Origin: an uncultured Clostridia bacterium
GTDB taxonomy: Bacteria > Bacillota_A > Clostridia > TANB77 > CAG-508
Assembly: GCA_944388685.1 (NCBI GenBank)
Contig: CALXJS010000025.1
Coordinates: 1-24,319 of the forward strand
DNA: 24,319 nt
Reading direction: 5' to 3'
Numbering within the stretch: the first letter of the stretch is position 1; each line of letters starts with the position of its first letter. Shown piece after piece: positions 8,118 through 15,683 of the stretch. Made by a program: the position numbers and the translations under genes. Under the pieces are notes generated by a model, which was given only the letters and a program-made list of their open reading frames with translations, searched no databases and had not been told where the DNA came from.

Positions 8118-8797
8118 TTGATATCTACACCTCCAAACATACAGAAACTATCCACATAAATTGTTGGTAGTTTCTCATCAAATTTTCTACCAGTCTTGTT
8201 TGAAGTTGCTCCAAAAATTGGAACTGATTTTACCTTTATATTCACATTTTCTGGTGTTAAGATTTCTATTCCACCAAAAATAGCACTTGTTTTTACAAAT
8301 TTGTCTTCACTGATAACTGCTTTTCGTAAATCTAAATCAACACTTCCAAAAACTGCTGTTACATTTGCCCCATTAAATTCTTGATTGTTAAAATCTTCTT
8401 TTATTTCTCCAAATGTTGCACAATATTCTTCCATTTGTTGTCCTTTTTCTTTTAACTCTTTACGTTTTTTTTCCATTTTTCTATCAATTTTATCTTTGAA
8501 AATAAGATTAATTCCAACCAAAATTAATAATACTGGAATTGTTAATTTCCAAATCAAGTCAAAATCTAAAATGTCCCTACAAGCTAATAATAATAAAATA
8601 CCTATAATTAACCACACAGCACTCCAAAATTTGTTTTCTCTTGCAATCAGTTCAATTGCACTTGGAATAATGATTAATAATGTCCACCATCCATCAAAAA
8701 ATATGTTGATGTTTGTAATATCTAAAGCATTTAATGTAAGAATAACACCAATTATCACTAATACAATTCCCCATAAAGTATTTCCTATTTTTCTCAT
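8114..8797 (-). CDS. LiaF-like membrane protein (LiaI-type helices plus LiaF C-terminal domain)
   Basis: A 227-residue protein with four hydrophobic segments in the first 100 residues (about 7-24, 36-50, 57-72, 84-100), a basic stretch (101-122), then a C-terminal beta domain (about 125-227). That domain repeats the LiaF-type signature: VTAVFGSVDLDLR, TSAIFGGIEIL, VPIFGATSNK and CMFGGVDIK. LiaF proteins restrain the LiaSR cell-wall stress two-component system; no liaS or liaR is within this window. The start is the ATG at 8795-8797 with a strong GGAGGTT (complement of 8801-8807); longer in-frame starts are not needed. It is the first gene of a three-gene operon. A TATAAT lies at complement 8908-8913, but its -35 is poor. 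Confidence 0.85.
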   Translation of the reverse strand: MRKIGNTLWGIVLVIIGVILTLNALDITNINIFFDGWWTLLIIIPSAIELIARENKFWSAVWLIIGILLLLACRDILDFDLIWKLTIPVLLILVGINLIFKDKIDRKMEKKRKELKEKGQQMEEYCATFGEIKEDFNNQEFNGANVTAVFGSVDLDLRKAVISEDKFVKTSAIFGGIEILTPENVNIKVKSVPIFGATSNKTGRKFDEKLPTIYVDSFCMFGGVDIK

Positions 8798-8946
8798 AAT
8801 AACCTCCATTCGAGCAGATTTGCTCAATTTTTTTCTTATTGCATAGTAGAAAACAATTTTTATTGTGACCCCATATAGTTTTTTTCGTATGCAACAAGAT
8901 TAAGTTTATTATATTCTATCGTATTATTGTCTTTTTTACAATATAA

Positions 8947-8988
8947 AAAAGAGATTTCTATAGATAATTTTCCACATAAATCTCTTTT
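8947..8988 (-). terminator. Terminator of the cation efflux gene
   Basis: AAAAGAGATTT at 8947-8957 pairs perfectly with AAATCTCTTTT at 8978-8988. On the minus strand the stem is followed by TTATATTG directly after its terminal T-run. It begins 41 bases past the stop codon of the CDF gene, and T-richness on the other side means it could work in both directions. Confidence 0.75.
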
Positions 8989-9028
8989 ATTTTTACTATA
9001 TAGAAAAATTCGTTAAATCCTATTTTTC

Positions 9029-10192
9029 TTATATGTATGAATTCTCTATTTTTGGTACTGCATAATATTTATCATTTACACTATGTATTTTTTGTTGGAC
9101 CATATTTTTTAATTCCTCATGGTTCATTTTTGTATCTGGAGAAACAACCAAATCAAATATTAGATTAACCCTATCTCCACCATCTGTCATTCTGAAATCA
9201 TGGATTGAAAACTCTGGATTGATTTCTTTTACAATCTCTTCTGTTCTCTTTCTCATTTCATTAATTTCTTCATCATCTGTTACAATTGGATCCATATGGA
9301 TAGTTGTTATACAATTAAACTCATCATAAATATCTTGTTCCATTTGGTCTATCACATCATGAGCCTTACAAATATCGCAGTTTGCTGGAACTTCTGCATG
9401 GAATGATACAATTTTTCTACCTGGTCCATAATCATGTACCATGATGTCATGAATACCAGATATCATTTCATATTTTTTTGTAAATTCCTCTAATTTTTCT
9501 ACAAACTCTGCGTCTGGTTTCATTCCTAAGAGTAAATCAATCGTTTCTTTTAACGCTTTAAATCCTGTAAATAGAATAAATATAGCAACTAAAATACTTG
9601 CATATCCATCAATAGATATTCCAAATATTTTGGCAACAATGGCAGATAATAATACAACAAATGTAGAAATTGAATCAGAGATACTGTCATAAGCATTTCC
9701 TTTGATTGCCGCAGAGTCAATTGTTTTGGCAATTTTATTATAAAATAGAAATAGCCATAATTTCGTTAAAACAGCAATGACCAAAATTACAATGGTTACT
9801 GTGCTAATATCTGGCAATGTAGGTTGTATAATTTTATCAAATGAACTTTTAAATAATTCTACACCAACTAAAACAATCAAAATATCTACAATAAATGCTG
9901 TAATATATTCCATTCTCCCATGTCCCCAAGGATGGTCTTTGTCTATCTTTTTTTGTGAAACTTTAAATCCAATCATGGTAACAATTGATGACCCAGCATC
10001 TGTTACATTGTTTAATGCGTCTGAAATAATCGAAATGGAATTGGCAAATATTCCAATAATTAATTTTACTGCTGATAATAAAATATTGACAATAATTCCT
10101 GTCACACTTGATAACATTCCATATTTTGCCCTTGTTTCCGGATTTTCTGTATTTTTATCTTTTATAAATAATTTAATTAATAAATTTGTCAT
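9029..10192 (-). CDS. Cation diffusion facilitator (CDF) efflux transporter, probably Mn-type
   Basis: A 387-residue inner-membrane antiporter with six predicted helices followed by a cytoplasmic CDF domain and an extra roughly 75-residue C-terminal extension. The transport site can be read: N61-x3-D65 in TM2 and D169-x3-D173 in TM5, with the conserved DHPWGHGR loop at 86-93. Zinc CDFs normally carry HD-HD, whereas manganese exporters of the MntE type carry ND-DD, so manganese efflux is the better guess. The C-terminal domain keeps His residues in HAEVPANC and TIHMDP. It has its own candidate promoter (10235-10263) and terminator (8947-8988), so it appears monocistronic. I saw no manganese riboswitch in the 110-base upstream gap. 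Confidence 0.9.
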   Translation of the reverse strand: MTNLLIKLFIKDKNTENPETRAKYGMLSSVTGIIVNILLSAVKLIIGIFANSISIISDALNNVTDAGSSIVTMIGFKVSQKKIDKDHPWGHGRMEYITAFIVDILIVLVGVELFKSSFDKIIQPTLPDISTVTIVILVIAVLTKLWLFLFYNKIAKTIDSAAIKGNAYDSISDSISTFVVLLSAIVAKIFGISIDGYASILVAIFILFTGFKALKETIDLLLGMKPDAEFVEKLEEFTKKYEMISGIHDIMVHDYGPGRKIVSFHAEVPANCDICKAHDVIDQMEQDIYDEFNCITTIHMDPIVTDDEEINEMRKRTEEIVKEINPEFSIHDFRMTDGGDRVNLIFDLVVSPDTKMNHEELKNMVQQKIHSVNDKYYAVPKIENSYI

Positions 10193-10234
10193 GTTTTCCC
10201 CTTCTTTTTTAGTTAAATTTTCTAAACGAATATT

Positions 10235-10263
10235 GTTATATCACTTTTTACGATATAAAACAA
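10235..10263 (-). promoter_or_regulatory. Candidate promoter of the CDF efflux gene
   Basis: TTGTTT (10258-10263), a 17-base spacer and TATAAC (10235-10240) on the minus strand, 43 bases before the start codon. The -10 is good but the -35 matches at only three positions. Confidence 0.35.
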
Positions 10264-10302
10264 TCTTTATAGTGATTTTTGCAGATTTAAATAAAGTCTC
10301 CG

Positions 10303-11265
10303 TTACAATTCAGTGTACAAATCTCCACACTTTTTCTTTTTCACATTTTTAAATAATTCTTTATCTTTTTTGGTTACGACCATTTTTTCTATATTTCCAT
10401 TATGGCATACTTTTAATGTGATTTTTCCTTTTTCAATGATTGGATGTCTTAATATTCTAATTCCAGAATTATCACAACTTTCTTTCGATATCGCTATATA
10501 TGAAAATTTTTCATCTTCATAAGGTAACTCTGCATTTTTTAATAATTTATGCAATTTTGTTCGTTCCATTCTAACAATCGAATGACACCAATCGTCATCT
10601 GGTAATGGACATATGCCCTGAAATGTACATGGAGCAACAATATGAAGTCCATTCTCTATAGCGATTTTTTGTACTTGTTTTATATTTTTAAAACCTTCTG
10701 GTGTTCCTGGTTCTATGATTACTATCATGTGATTTGAACTTTCAATCAGCTTATGTATCACATTGCTTCTTTCTTCTGGTTTAATTTCATTTAGCATATA
10801 ACTTGTAACAACCAAGTCCGCTTTTACATCTAAATTATCTTTCACAATGTCAGCATATTCCCATGAAACTTCCCTTAATTCTGGATTTTGACTCATAAAA
10901 GATTTTCCAAGTTCTAGCATAACCGGTTCTCTTTCAAAACATCGGATATTGTTTGGTTTTAATAAATCATTAATTGCCCAAGTGGCTGCTCCTGTTCCTG
11001 CACCTATATCTAGCACAGATTGAATATTACTATCTATTCTTTCTAGCGTATTTTTTAAAGCGGTATACACTGCTCCATAAGTTGCTGGCATTCTCATAAT
11101 AACATATGCTAATGCCTCTATTTCTGTATTTAAGAGTGTGTCTCCTGTTCTTTCTTGTTTCATATATTTTTCACTTAACTTACTGGCACATTGTTTTAAT
11201 TCTGCTAATTTTACATTCTTTATTTTTTCTTCTATTGCTTTTTCTAATTGCTCTGGTATTTTCAT
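10303..11265 (-). CDS. Rsm22-family (METTL17-like) ribosomal methyltransferase homologue
   Basis: A 320-residue SAM-dependent methyltransferase-fold protein. The binding loop LDIGAGTG is at 85-92, and an acidic ERE that could hold the ribose follows at 111-113. The C-terminal part carries three closely spaced cysteines, C213, C219 and C227 (CTFQGICPLPDDDWCHS), and a fourth at C287. This fits the Rsm22/METTL17 family, whose mitochondrial members act in small ribosomal subunit assembly and bind a 4Fe-4S cluster through a similar Cys set. Whether the bacterial homologues still methylate rRNA is unclear. The ATG follows AGGAGCCAAT. It lies upstream of the CDF gene with a 110-base gap and no clear functional link. 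Confidence 0.8.
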   Translation of the reverse strand: MKIPEQLEKAIEEKIKNVKLAELKQCASKLSEKYMKQERTGDTLLNTEIEALAYVIMRMPATYGAVYTALKNTLERIDSNIQSVLDIGAGTGAATWAINDLLKPNNIRCFEREPVMLELGKSFMSQNPELREVSWEYADIVKDNLDVKADLVVTSYMLNEIKPEERSNVIHKLIESSNHMIVIIEPGTPEGFKNIKQVQKIAIENGLHIVAPCTFQGICPLPDDDWCHSIVRMERTKLHKLLKNAELPYEDEKFSYIAISKESCDNSGIRILRHPIIEKGKITLKVCHNGNIEKMVVTKKDKELFKNVKKKKCGDLYTEL

Positions 11266-11305
11266 ATTGGCTCCTATATGAATATATTATTTCTAAAATG
11301 TATTT

Positions 11306-11367
11306 AAACCTCATGCATAAACATATTGGTAATTACTAAATTTTCCAATATATTATACATGAGGTTT
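11306..11367 (-). terminator. Long hairpin behind the pilin-DUF285 gene
   Basis: AAACCTCATG (11306-11315) pairs with CATGAGGTTT (11358-11367). An inner stem, CATATTGG with CCAATATAT, lengthens it. The sequence after it on the minus strand is AAATACATTTT. It starts 43 bases behind the stop of the 11410-12660 gene. Confidence 0.6.
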
Positions 11368-11409
11368 TGCATATTTTCAATTCTTTTCTTTAATTTTTGG
11401 TTTACAATT

Positions 11410-12660
11410 TTATAAAAAATCCTTTGTATATCCTGTTGCTGTATTTGTCATGGCACTATTCCAATTTTCTCCTATATATACATCAGCAGTAACGTTTCCA
11501 AACATCATACTATAATCTTGAACATTTCTAGTATCAAAATTACTTAAATCTAAACTTGTTAAACCACTACAGCCATAAAACATAGTTCTCATACTTGTTA
11601 CTTTACTTGTATTAAAGCTACTTAAGTTTAAATTGGTTAGACCACTACAACCATAAAACATTTCTGTCATATATGTTACGTTACTTGTATCAAAACTTCT
11701 TAAATCTAAACTAGTTAGACTACTGCAATTCTCAAACATACCATCCATCCTTGTTACTTTATTTGTATTGAAACTGCTTAGACTTAAACTAGTTAGACTA
11801 GTACAGCTATTAAACATATATTCCATAGTCGTTACATTTCTTGTGTCAAAGTTACTTAGATCTATACTACTTAGTTGTCCACATCCATCAAACATACTAT
11901 CCATACTTGTTACACTACCTGTATCAAAGCCACTTAAATCTAAACTGCTTATACCACATCCACAAAACATACACGTCATATCTGTGACTTTACTTGTATT
12001 TAAATTACTTAAATCTAAACTCGTTACATTATAACAATCCATAAACCAATAAGCTGTATATTCTGGAACAATTTTAGATGTAATTTCTACTTTTGTTATT
12101 TGATCTGTATAATCTGACCAAGGTAATGGTTCTCCGTAAAAGACATCATAGTGGATTCCTTTAATATTTCCAAAGTTTCCGTTTTCTATAATTTTGTCTG
12201 TATCAAATTCATCTTTATTATTAAATATCAGTGTTCCATCATTATACAAAGCAACATATATATCTGTTAATGTAACTTCTGTGGCATAATCAATTACTCT
12301 ATTTCCTATTGTTATTGTCTGATTTTCTCTATCTATTTCTTCTTCAAATAGAATTCCATCATTTTTCATCTCATCTAATAACTCTGTATCTGTTTTTACG
12401 CTTGTATTTATATAGTTTGAAGCTTCTCTTTCAGTTTTCCATAAATTCACTCTTTCTTCTACTGTTGCACCTCTTGTTTCTACTTCAGCCTCTTGTGCTC
12501 TTGTTAATATTCCATTCTCTCCTGTTAATGTGGCAATCGTTACACCTGCTAATATTAGCAAAACAATTATAGTTATAACTAATGCAATTAAAGTAATACC
12601 ATTATTCTTTTTAATCGTTTTTCTTTCTTGTTCTTTACATTTTAATTTTTGCTTTTTCAT
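11410..12660 (-). CDS. Prepilin-like N-terminus fused to DUF285 (BspA-like) repeat surface protein
   Basis: A 416-residue protein. A basic leader ends at G21, followed by ITLIALVITIIVLLILAGVT, which resembles a type IV prepilin cleavage site and hydrophobic helix; the usual Glu at +5 is Ala. A helical, charged stretch (50-110) and an unassigned segment follow. From about 203 to 388 there are seven repeats of 25-26 residues with the pattern MFxGCSxLTSLDLSxFDTSxVTxM, the DUF285 or 26-residue surface-protein repeat often found in host-associated bacteria. The likely location is the cell surface, perhaps held in the membrane or built into a pilus-like fibre. AAAGGAGA precedes the ATG. No pilus assembly genes are in the window, and its partners are unknown. 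Confidence 0.85.
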   Translation of the reverse strand: MKKQKLKCKEQERKTIKKNNGITLIALVITIIVLLILAGVTIATLTGENGILTRAQEAEVETRGATVEERVNLWKTEREASNYINTSVKTDTELLDEMKNDGILFEEEIDRENQTITIGNRVIDYATEVTLTDIYVALYNDGTLIFNNKDEFDTDKIIENGNFGNIKGIHYDVFYGEPLPWSDYTDQITKVEITSKIVPEYTAYWFMDCYNVTSLDLSNLNTSKVTDMTCMFCGCGISSLDLSGFDTGSVTSMDSMFDGCGQLSSIDLSNFDTRNVTTMEYMFNSCTSLTSLSLSSFNTNKVTRMDGMFENCSSLTSLDLRSFDTSNVTYMTEMFYGCSGLTNLNLSSFNTSKVTSMRTMFYGCSGLTSLDLSNFDTRNVQDYSMMFGNVTADVYIGENWNSAMTNTATGYTKDFL

Positions 12661-13075
12661 TTTTTAAAATCTCCTTTCTTTTGTTTCTTTTGCTTAATTT
12701 ATGTAATGTTTCATTTGTGTACTTTTTAATTGTTTATATAAAATTATTTTTTCTTAAACATATTTCAAGTTTAATGTGTTCAATAATTTTAAAATACTTA
12801 ATCATTTTTTATTCTTAGAGCTTTGAATTTTTTATTCTGCATTTGTGTTTTATCTTTTTATTTTTCCCTATTATCGTAAATAGTATTCATACTTTTTACT
12901 TTTCTATTCGAATAATGATATTTATTTTTCAATGTTCTCACTATTTACCTTAAAATAGTTTTTATAATATTATAGATTTTACATTCTCTATAAGTAATTT
13001 TGTACTTTCATTTTATCTATTTTTACGAATTAAGTCAATATGTTGTCGTATTTTATTTCTTGCTTTTACCTAGAT

Positions 13076-13273
13076 TTCAATACTCTAAGAAAAGGTTCTA
13101 TTCCTTTAAAATCTTGATATTGCTTAATTTTATAAAAATTTAGATTGTAAAAAAAATTTTTGATTTTAAATCTTTACTGTCATTTTTTGAAAAAATTTTT
13201 TAGATATTTTCATTGACTTTACTATATTTTATTGTTACAATTTAAACAGAGAAATCTTTCTTAGAGTATTGAA
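13076..13273. repeat. 198-bp segment bounded by exact 17-bp inverted repeats
   Basis: TTCAATACTCTAAGAAA at 13076-13092 is the exact reverse complement of 13257-13273. The 164 bases between them are extremely AT-rich and noncoding. The right arm is shared with the hairpin at 13252-13288. It could be a small decayed MITE, or the left copy could be a duplicated terminator arm. No target duplication is visible. Confidence 0.5.
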
Positions 13274-13288
13274 CTCTAAGAAAGATTT
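13252..13288. terminator. Perfect 16-bp hairpin, possible bidirectional terminator
   Basis: AAATCTTTCTTAGAGT (13252-13267) pairs perfectly with ACTCTAAGAAAGATTT (13273-13288) around a 5-base loop. Both sides are T-rich in the outgoing direction, though without a long run. It lies about 220 bases behind larB and could stop larCB transcription. Confidence 0.55.
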
Positions 13289-13386
13289 TACTAAATTTTA
13301 GGAGATCTTTATTTTTATAATCAGTCAAGGCTTCCACTTTTATTACTATAAAAACTTATAAATTTCTTTCAACTTATTTCCCTTCT

Positions 13387-13503
13387 CTACTTAAATAATT
13401 TTCTATATCGTCCTCTTACTTTATTCTTTAAGGTCTCAATTTGCGACCTTAAAGATTCCAAACTTGAATCTACGATTTTTGTTAGTTCAATTCTCCACTT
13501 TTT
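13387..13503 (-). pseudogene. Start-less coiled-coil reading frame behind larB
   Basis: A 38-residue open frame begins 7 bases past the larB stop and has no ATG or GTG. The sequence looks protein-like: SSLESLRSQIETLKNKV shows a clean 3-4 spacing of Leu/Ile/Val (coiled coil), followed by the basic tail RGRYRKLFK. An internal TTG has no ribosome binding site. An 11-bp hairpin (13425-13455) lies inside the frame and could be the larB terminator. It is either the tail of a deleted gene or chance; I do not recognise the family. Confidence 0.25.
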
Positions 13504-13510
13504 CTAAAAC

Positions 13511-14248
13511 TTATACAGCTAAATGATTAATTTGATTTGCTATATATCCTGCTCCATATCCATTATCAATGTTAACAGTGGCAATACCATTACTACAAGA
13601 ATTAATCATTCCTAAAAGGGCTGTAATGCCACCTAAATTTGCACCATATCCTACTGAAGTTGGTACAGCGATGACTGGCACTTTTGCTAATCCTGCAATT
13701 ACAGAGGCTAACGCACCTTCCATTCCTGCAATCGCAATAATACAATTTGCCTTTTCTAATTTTTCTCTTTGTGACAAAATTCTATGAATCCCTGCCACAC
13801 CCACATCATAAATCCTTTCTACATGACTTCCAAAAAATTCTGCTGTTTCTGCTGCTTCTTCTGCTACTGGAATATCTGCTGTTCCACCTGTGCAAATAGC
13901 AATGTTTCCAATTTTCTCTTTTTCCTTTTCAATTTTTAAAATTCTAGAAATCGGATTATATTGTACTTCTGGAATATCTTTTTTTACTAAATCAAATTGT
14001 TCTTTACTTGCCCTTGTTCCTAATACTTCTCCATTTTCTTTATAAATCGTTTTGTAAATATTAGATAAAAGTTCATCTGGTTTACTTTGGCAAAATATGA
14101 CTTCTCCTGTGCCAATTCTCTCTTTTCGATTATGGTCAATTTTGGCATACCCTAAATCTTCATATTGGTTATTTTTGATTTCTTTTTCTGCTTCCTCTAT
14201 ACTAATTTCATGATTTTGTATTTTTTCTAGTATTTCTTTAATCTCCAT
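13511..14248 (-). CDS. larB: Nickel-pincer cofactor biosynthesis carboxylase LarB
   Basis: A 245-residue cytosolic enzyme of the PurE/AIR-carboxylase fold. LarB carboxylates nicotinic acid adenine dinucleotide and splits off AMP, the first step toward the nickel-pincer cofactor of lactate racemase-type enzymes. The LarB-specific N-terminal block DLGYAKIDHNRKERIGTGEV is at 31-50. The C-terminal half has CTGGTADIPVAEEAA (119-133), YDVGVAGIHR (147-156) and PTSVGYGANLGG (196-207). Length fits the family. It lies 18 bases behind larC with GGAGGAAG as binding site, so the two are co-transcribed. larA and larE are not in this window. Confidence 0.93.
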   Translation of the reverse strand: MEIKEILEKIQNHEISIEEAEKEIKNNQYEDLGYAKIDHNRKERIGTGEVIFCQSKPDELLSNIYKTIYKENGEVLGTRASKEQFDLVKKDIPEVQYNPISRILKIEKEKEKIGNIAICTGGTADIPVAEEAAETAEFFGSHVERIYDVGVAGIHRILSQREKLEKANCIIAIAGMEGALASVIAGLAKVPVIAVPTSVGYGANLGGITALLGMINSCSNGIATVNIDNGYGAGYIANQINHLAV

Positions 14249-14266
14249 TATTTTATGCTTCCTCCA

Positions 14267-15511
14267 TCAATACAATTCCTTTAAAGGTATATCATTTTTT
14301 TGTGCTAATTCCTTCATACTTTCATATTCTGGATAAATATAGGTTTCTCCATTATTGACAACTTTTTTTGCTTTTAATTTGCCATATTTTGTATCAATTG
14401 TAATTAATTCTCTTTCTAATTCTGTTCGATATTCATAGCGATAACGAATTCCAATAGTTGTTGTTTCTTTAAATATGATGTTTTGTAATTTTTGAATGTC
14501 TGGTTCTTTACATACAACTGTTAAACGATATGCTGGTCTATTTTTTTTCATGAAGATTGGCGTATAAAATACGTCTAATGCTCCATTTTGAAATAGTTGT
14601 TCTTCTGTATATCCCAATATTTCTCCTGAACAATCATCTATATTGGTTTCCATGACTACGATTTTTTGATTTTCTTCTTGCATTTCGCCATAATATACTT
14701 TTAATACATTTGGAATTTTTAAGTCTTTTGTTCCTGCTCCCCATCCGATTTTTTTGATTTTCATGGCTGGTAATGTTGTAAATTCAGAACTTAGTTCTGC
14801 AATAATGGCTGCACCTGTTGGTGTTACCAATTCTGTGTCAATATCAATTTGTCTAAATTCTACATTTGAATTTGCAAAAATTTCACTTGTTGCTGGAACA
14901 GGAACTGCCATTGTGCCATGGGCACATTCAATAAAACCATGTCCATCATTTACAACACTTGAAATAATTTTGTCTGGATGAATTTTATTGATTAAGATAG
15001 CTGTTCCTACAATGTCCACAATAGAGTCTATCGCACCTACTTCGTGAAAGTGTACTTCTTCTAATGGTTTATTGTGAACTTTGCTTTCTGCTTTGGCTAC
15101 TCTCATAAAAATCCTTTTTGCTAAGTCCTTACTTTCTTCTTCAATTGAACTATTATCAATAATTTCACATACATCATGCAAATTTCTATGTTCGTGATGA
15201 TGTTCATGGTGATGTGCTTCTTGCTCATGATGGTGAATGTCTTCTATGTGGTCGTGTTCATGGTGATGGTGTTCAGTACTTTCCTCGCCATGAACGTGAG
15301 AATGCTCATGTTGATGTTCTAAAATCACATCAACATGAGTACCTGTAATTCCATTTTTTACTTTTTTAGACATTTCTATTTTGTATCCATCTATGTTTAA
15401 TTTTTTTAGTTCTTCTATTAGATAATTTTCATCTCCAATAATTTCTGTAAGTGCTGCTAGTGTCATATTACCACTAATTCCACTTGAACAGTCAAAATAT
15501 AATGTTTTCAT
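14267..15511 (-). CDS. larC: Nickel-pincer cofactor nickel insertase LarC, one unbroken frame
   Basis: A 414-residue protein that inserts nickel into the pyridinium-dithiocarboxylate precursor using CTP (cyclometallase). It opens YFDCSSGISGNM (5-16), carries a His-rich stretch at 66-112 with 22 histidines that presumably stores or delivers nickel, and continues with VHFHEVGAIDSIVDI, the TPTGAAI block and METNIDDCSGE. In some lactobacilli larC is split into C1 and C2 joined by a frameshift; here the frame is continuous. The start is the ATG at 15509-15511 with AAAGGAA upstream; an earlier in-frame start at 15541 has no site. It is upstream of larB in an apparent two-gene operon and follows the palindrome at 15545-15669. 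Confidence 0.94.
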   Translation of the reverse strand: MKTLYFDCSSGISGNMTLAALTEIIGDENYLIEELKKLNIDGYKIEMSKKVKNGITGTHVDVILEHQHEHSHVHGEESTEHHHHEHDHIEDIHHHEQEAHHHEHHHEHRNLHDVCEIIDNSSIEEESKDLAKRIFMRVAKAESKVHNKPLEEVHFHEVGAIDSIVDIVGTAILINKIHPDKIISSVVNDGHGFIECAHGTMAVPVPATSEIFANSNVEFRQIDIDTELVTPTGAAIIAELSSEFTTLPAMKIKKIGWGAGTKDLKIPNVLKVYYGEMQEENQKIVVMETNIDDCSGEILGYTEEQLFQNGALDVFYTPIFMKKNRPAYRLTVVCKEPDIQKLQNIIFKETTTIGIRYRYEYRTELERELITIDTKYGKLKAKKVVNNGETYIYPEYESMKELAQKNDIPLKELY

Positions 15512-15544
15512 ATTTAATTTTATTCCTTTCTTAAGGCACAAATC

Positions 15545-15669
15545 AGGTTGGAAAAGAATTAAATTTTGGCTAGGAAAACAAGTTTGAAATTTATGAGGCG
15601 TACTAGTGTACGTTGATTAAATTTCAAATGAAGTTTGACGACGCCAAAATTGTAATTATTTTTCAACCT
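15545..15669. repeat. 125-bp palindromic element between the DUF362 gene and larC
   Basis: AGGTTG at 15545-15550 pairs with CAACCT at 15664-15669. The arms continue with ATTTTGGC against GCCAAAAT, then TTGAAATTTA against TAAATTTCAA, and end in CGTAC-TAGT-GTACG at the centre. The unit has no reading frame. It is distinct in sequence from the 4169-4574 element but similar in design: a full-length imperfect palindrome filling an intergenic gap. It may be a MITE or REP-like repeat and could work as a transcription stop ahead of larCB. Confidence 0.75.
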
Positions 15670-15683
15670 TTTCCTCTTTCTTT

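Larger units (their letters stand above)
12661..13386. other. AT-rich intergenic region without a normal gene
   Basis: About 725 bases of very AT-rich DNA between the pilin-DUF285 gene and larB. I found no reading frame with coding character and no tRNA or known RNA motif. It contains the 17-bp inverted repeat pair at 13076-13092 and 13257-13273 and the hairpin at 13252-13288. The promoter of the pilin-DUF285 gene should lie in its left part, but I could not fix it. The composition would also fit a decayed insertion. Confidence 0.6.

Noticed and set aside
10193..10302. Manganese (yybP-ykoY) riboswitch before the CDF gene
   Set aside because: The gap is too short and shows none of the conserved loop sequences.
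11480..12050. Repeats of about 78 bases, first sight of a CRISPR or tandem satellite
   Set aside because: The period is 26 codons and the frame encodes DUF285 repeats; there are no spacers of unrelated sequence.
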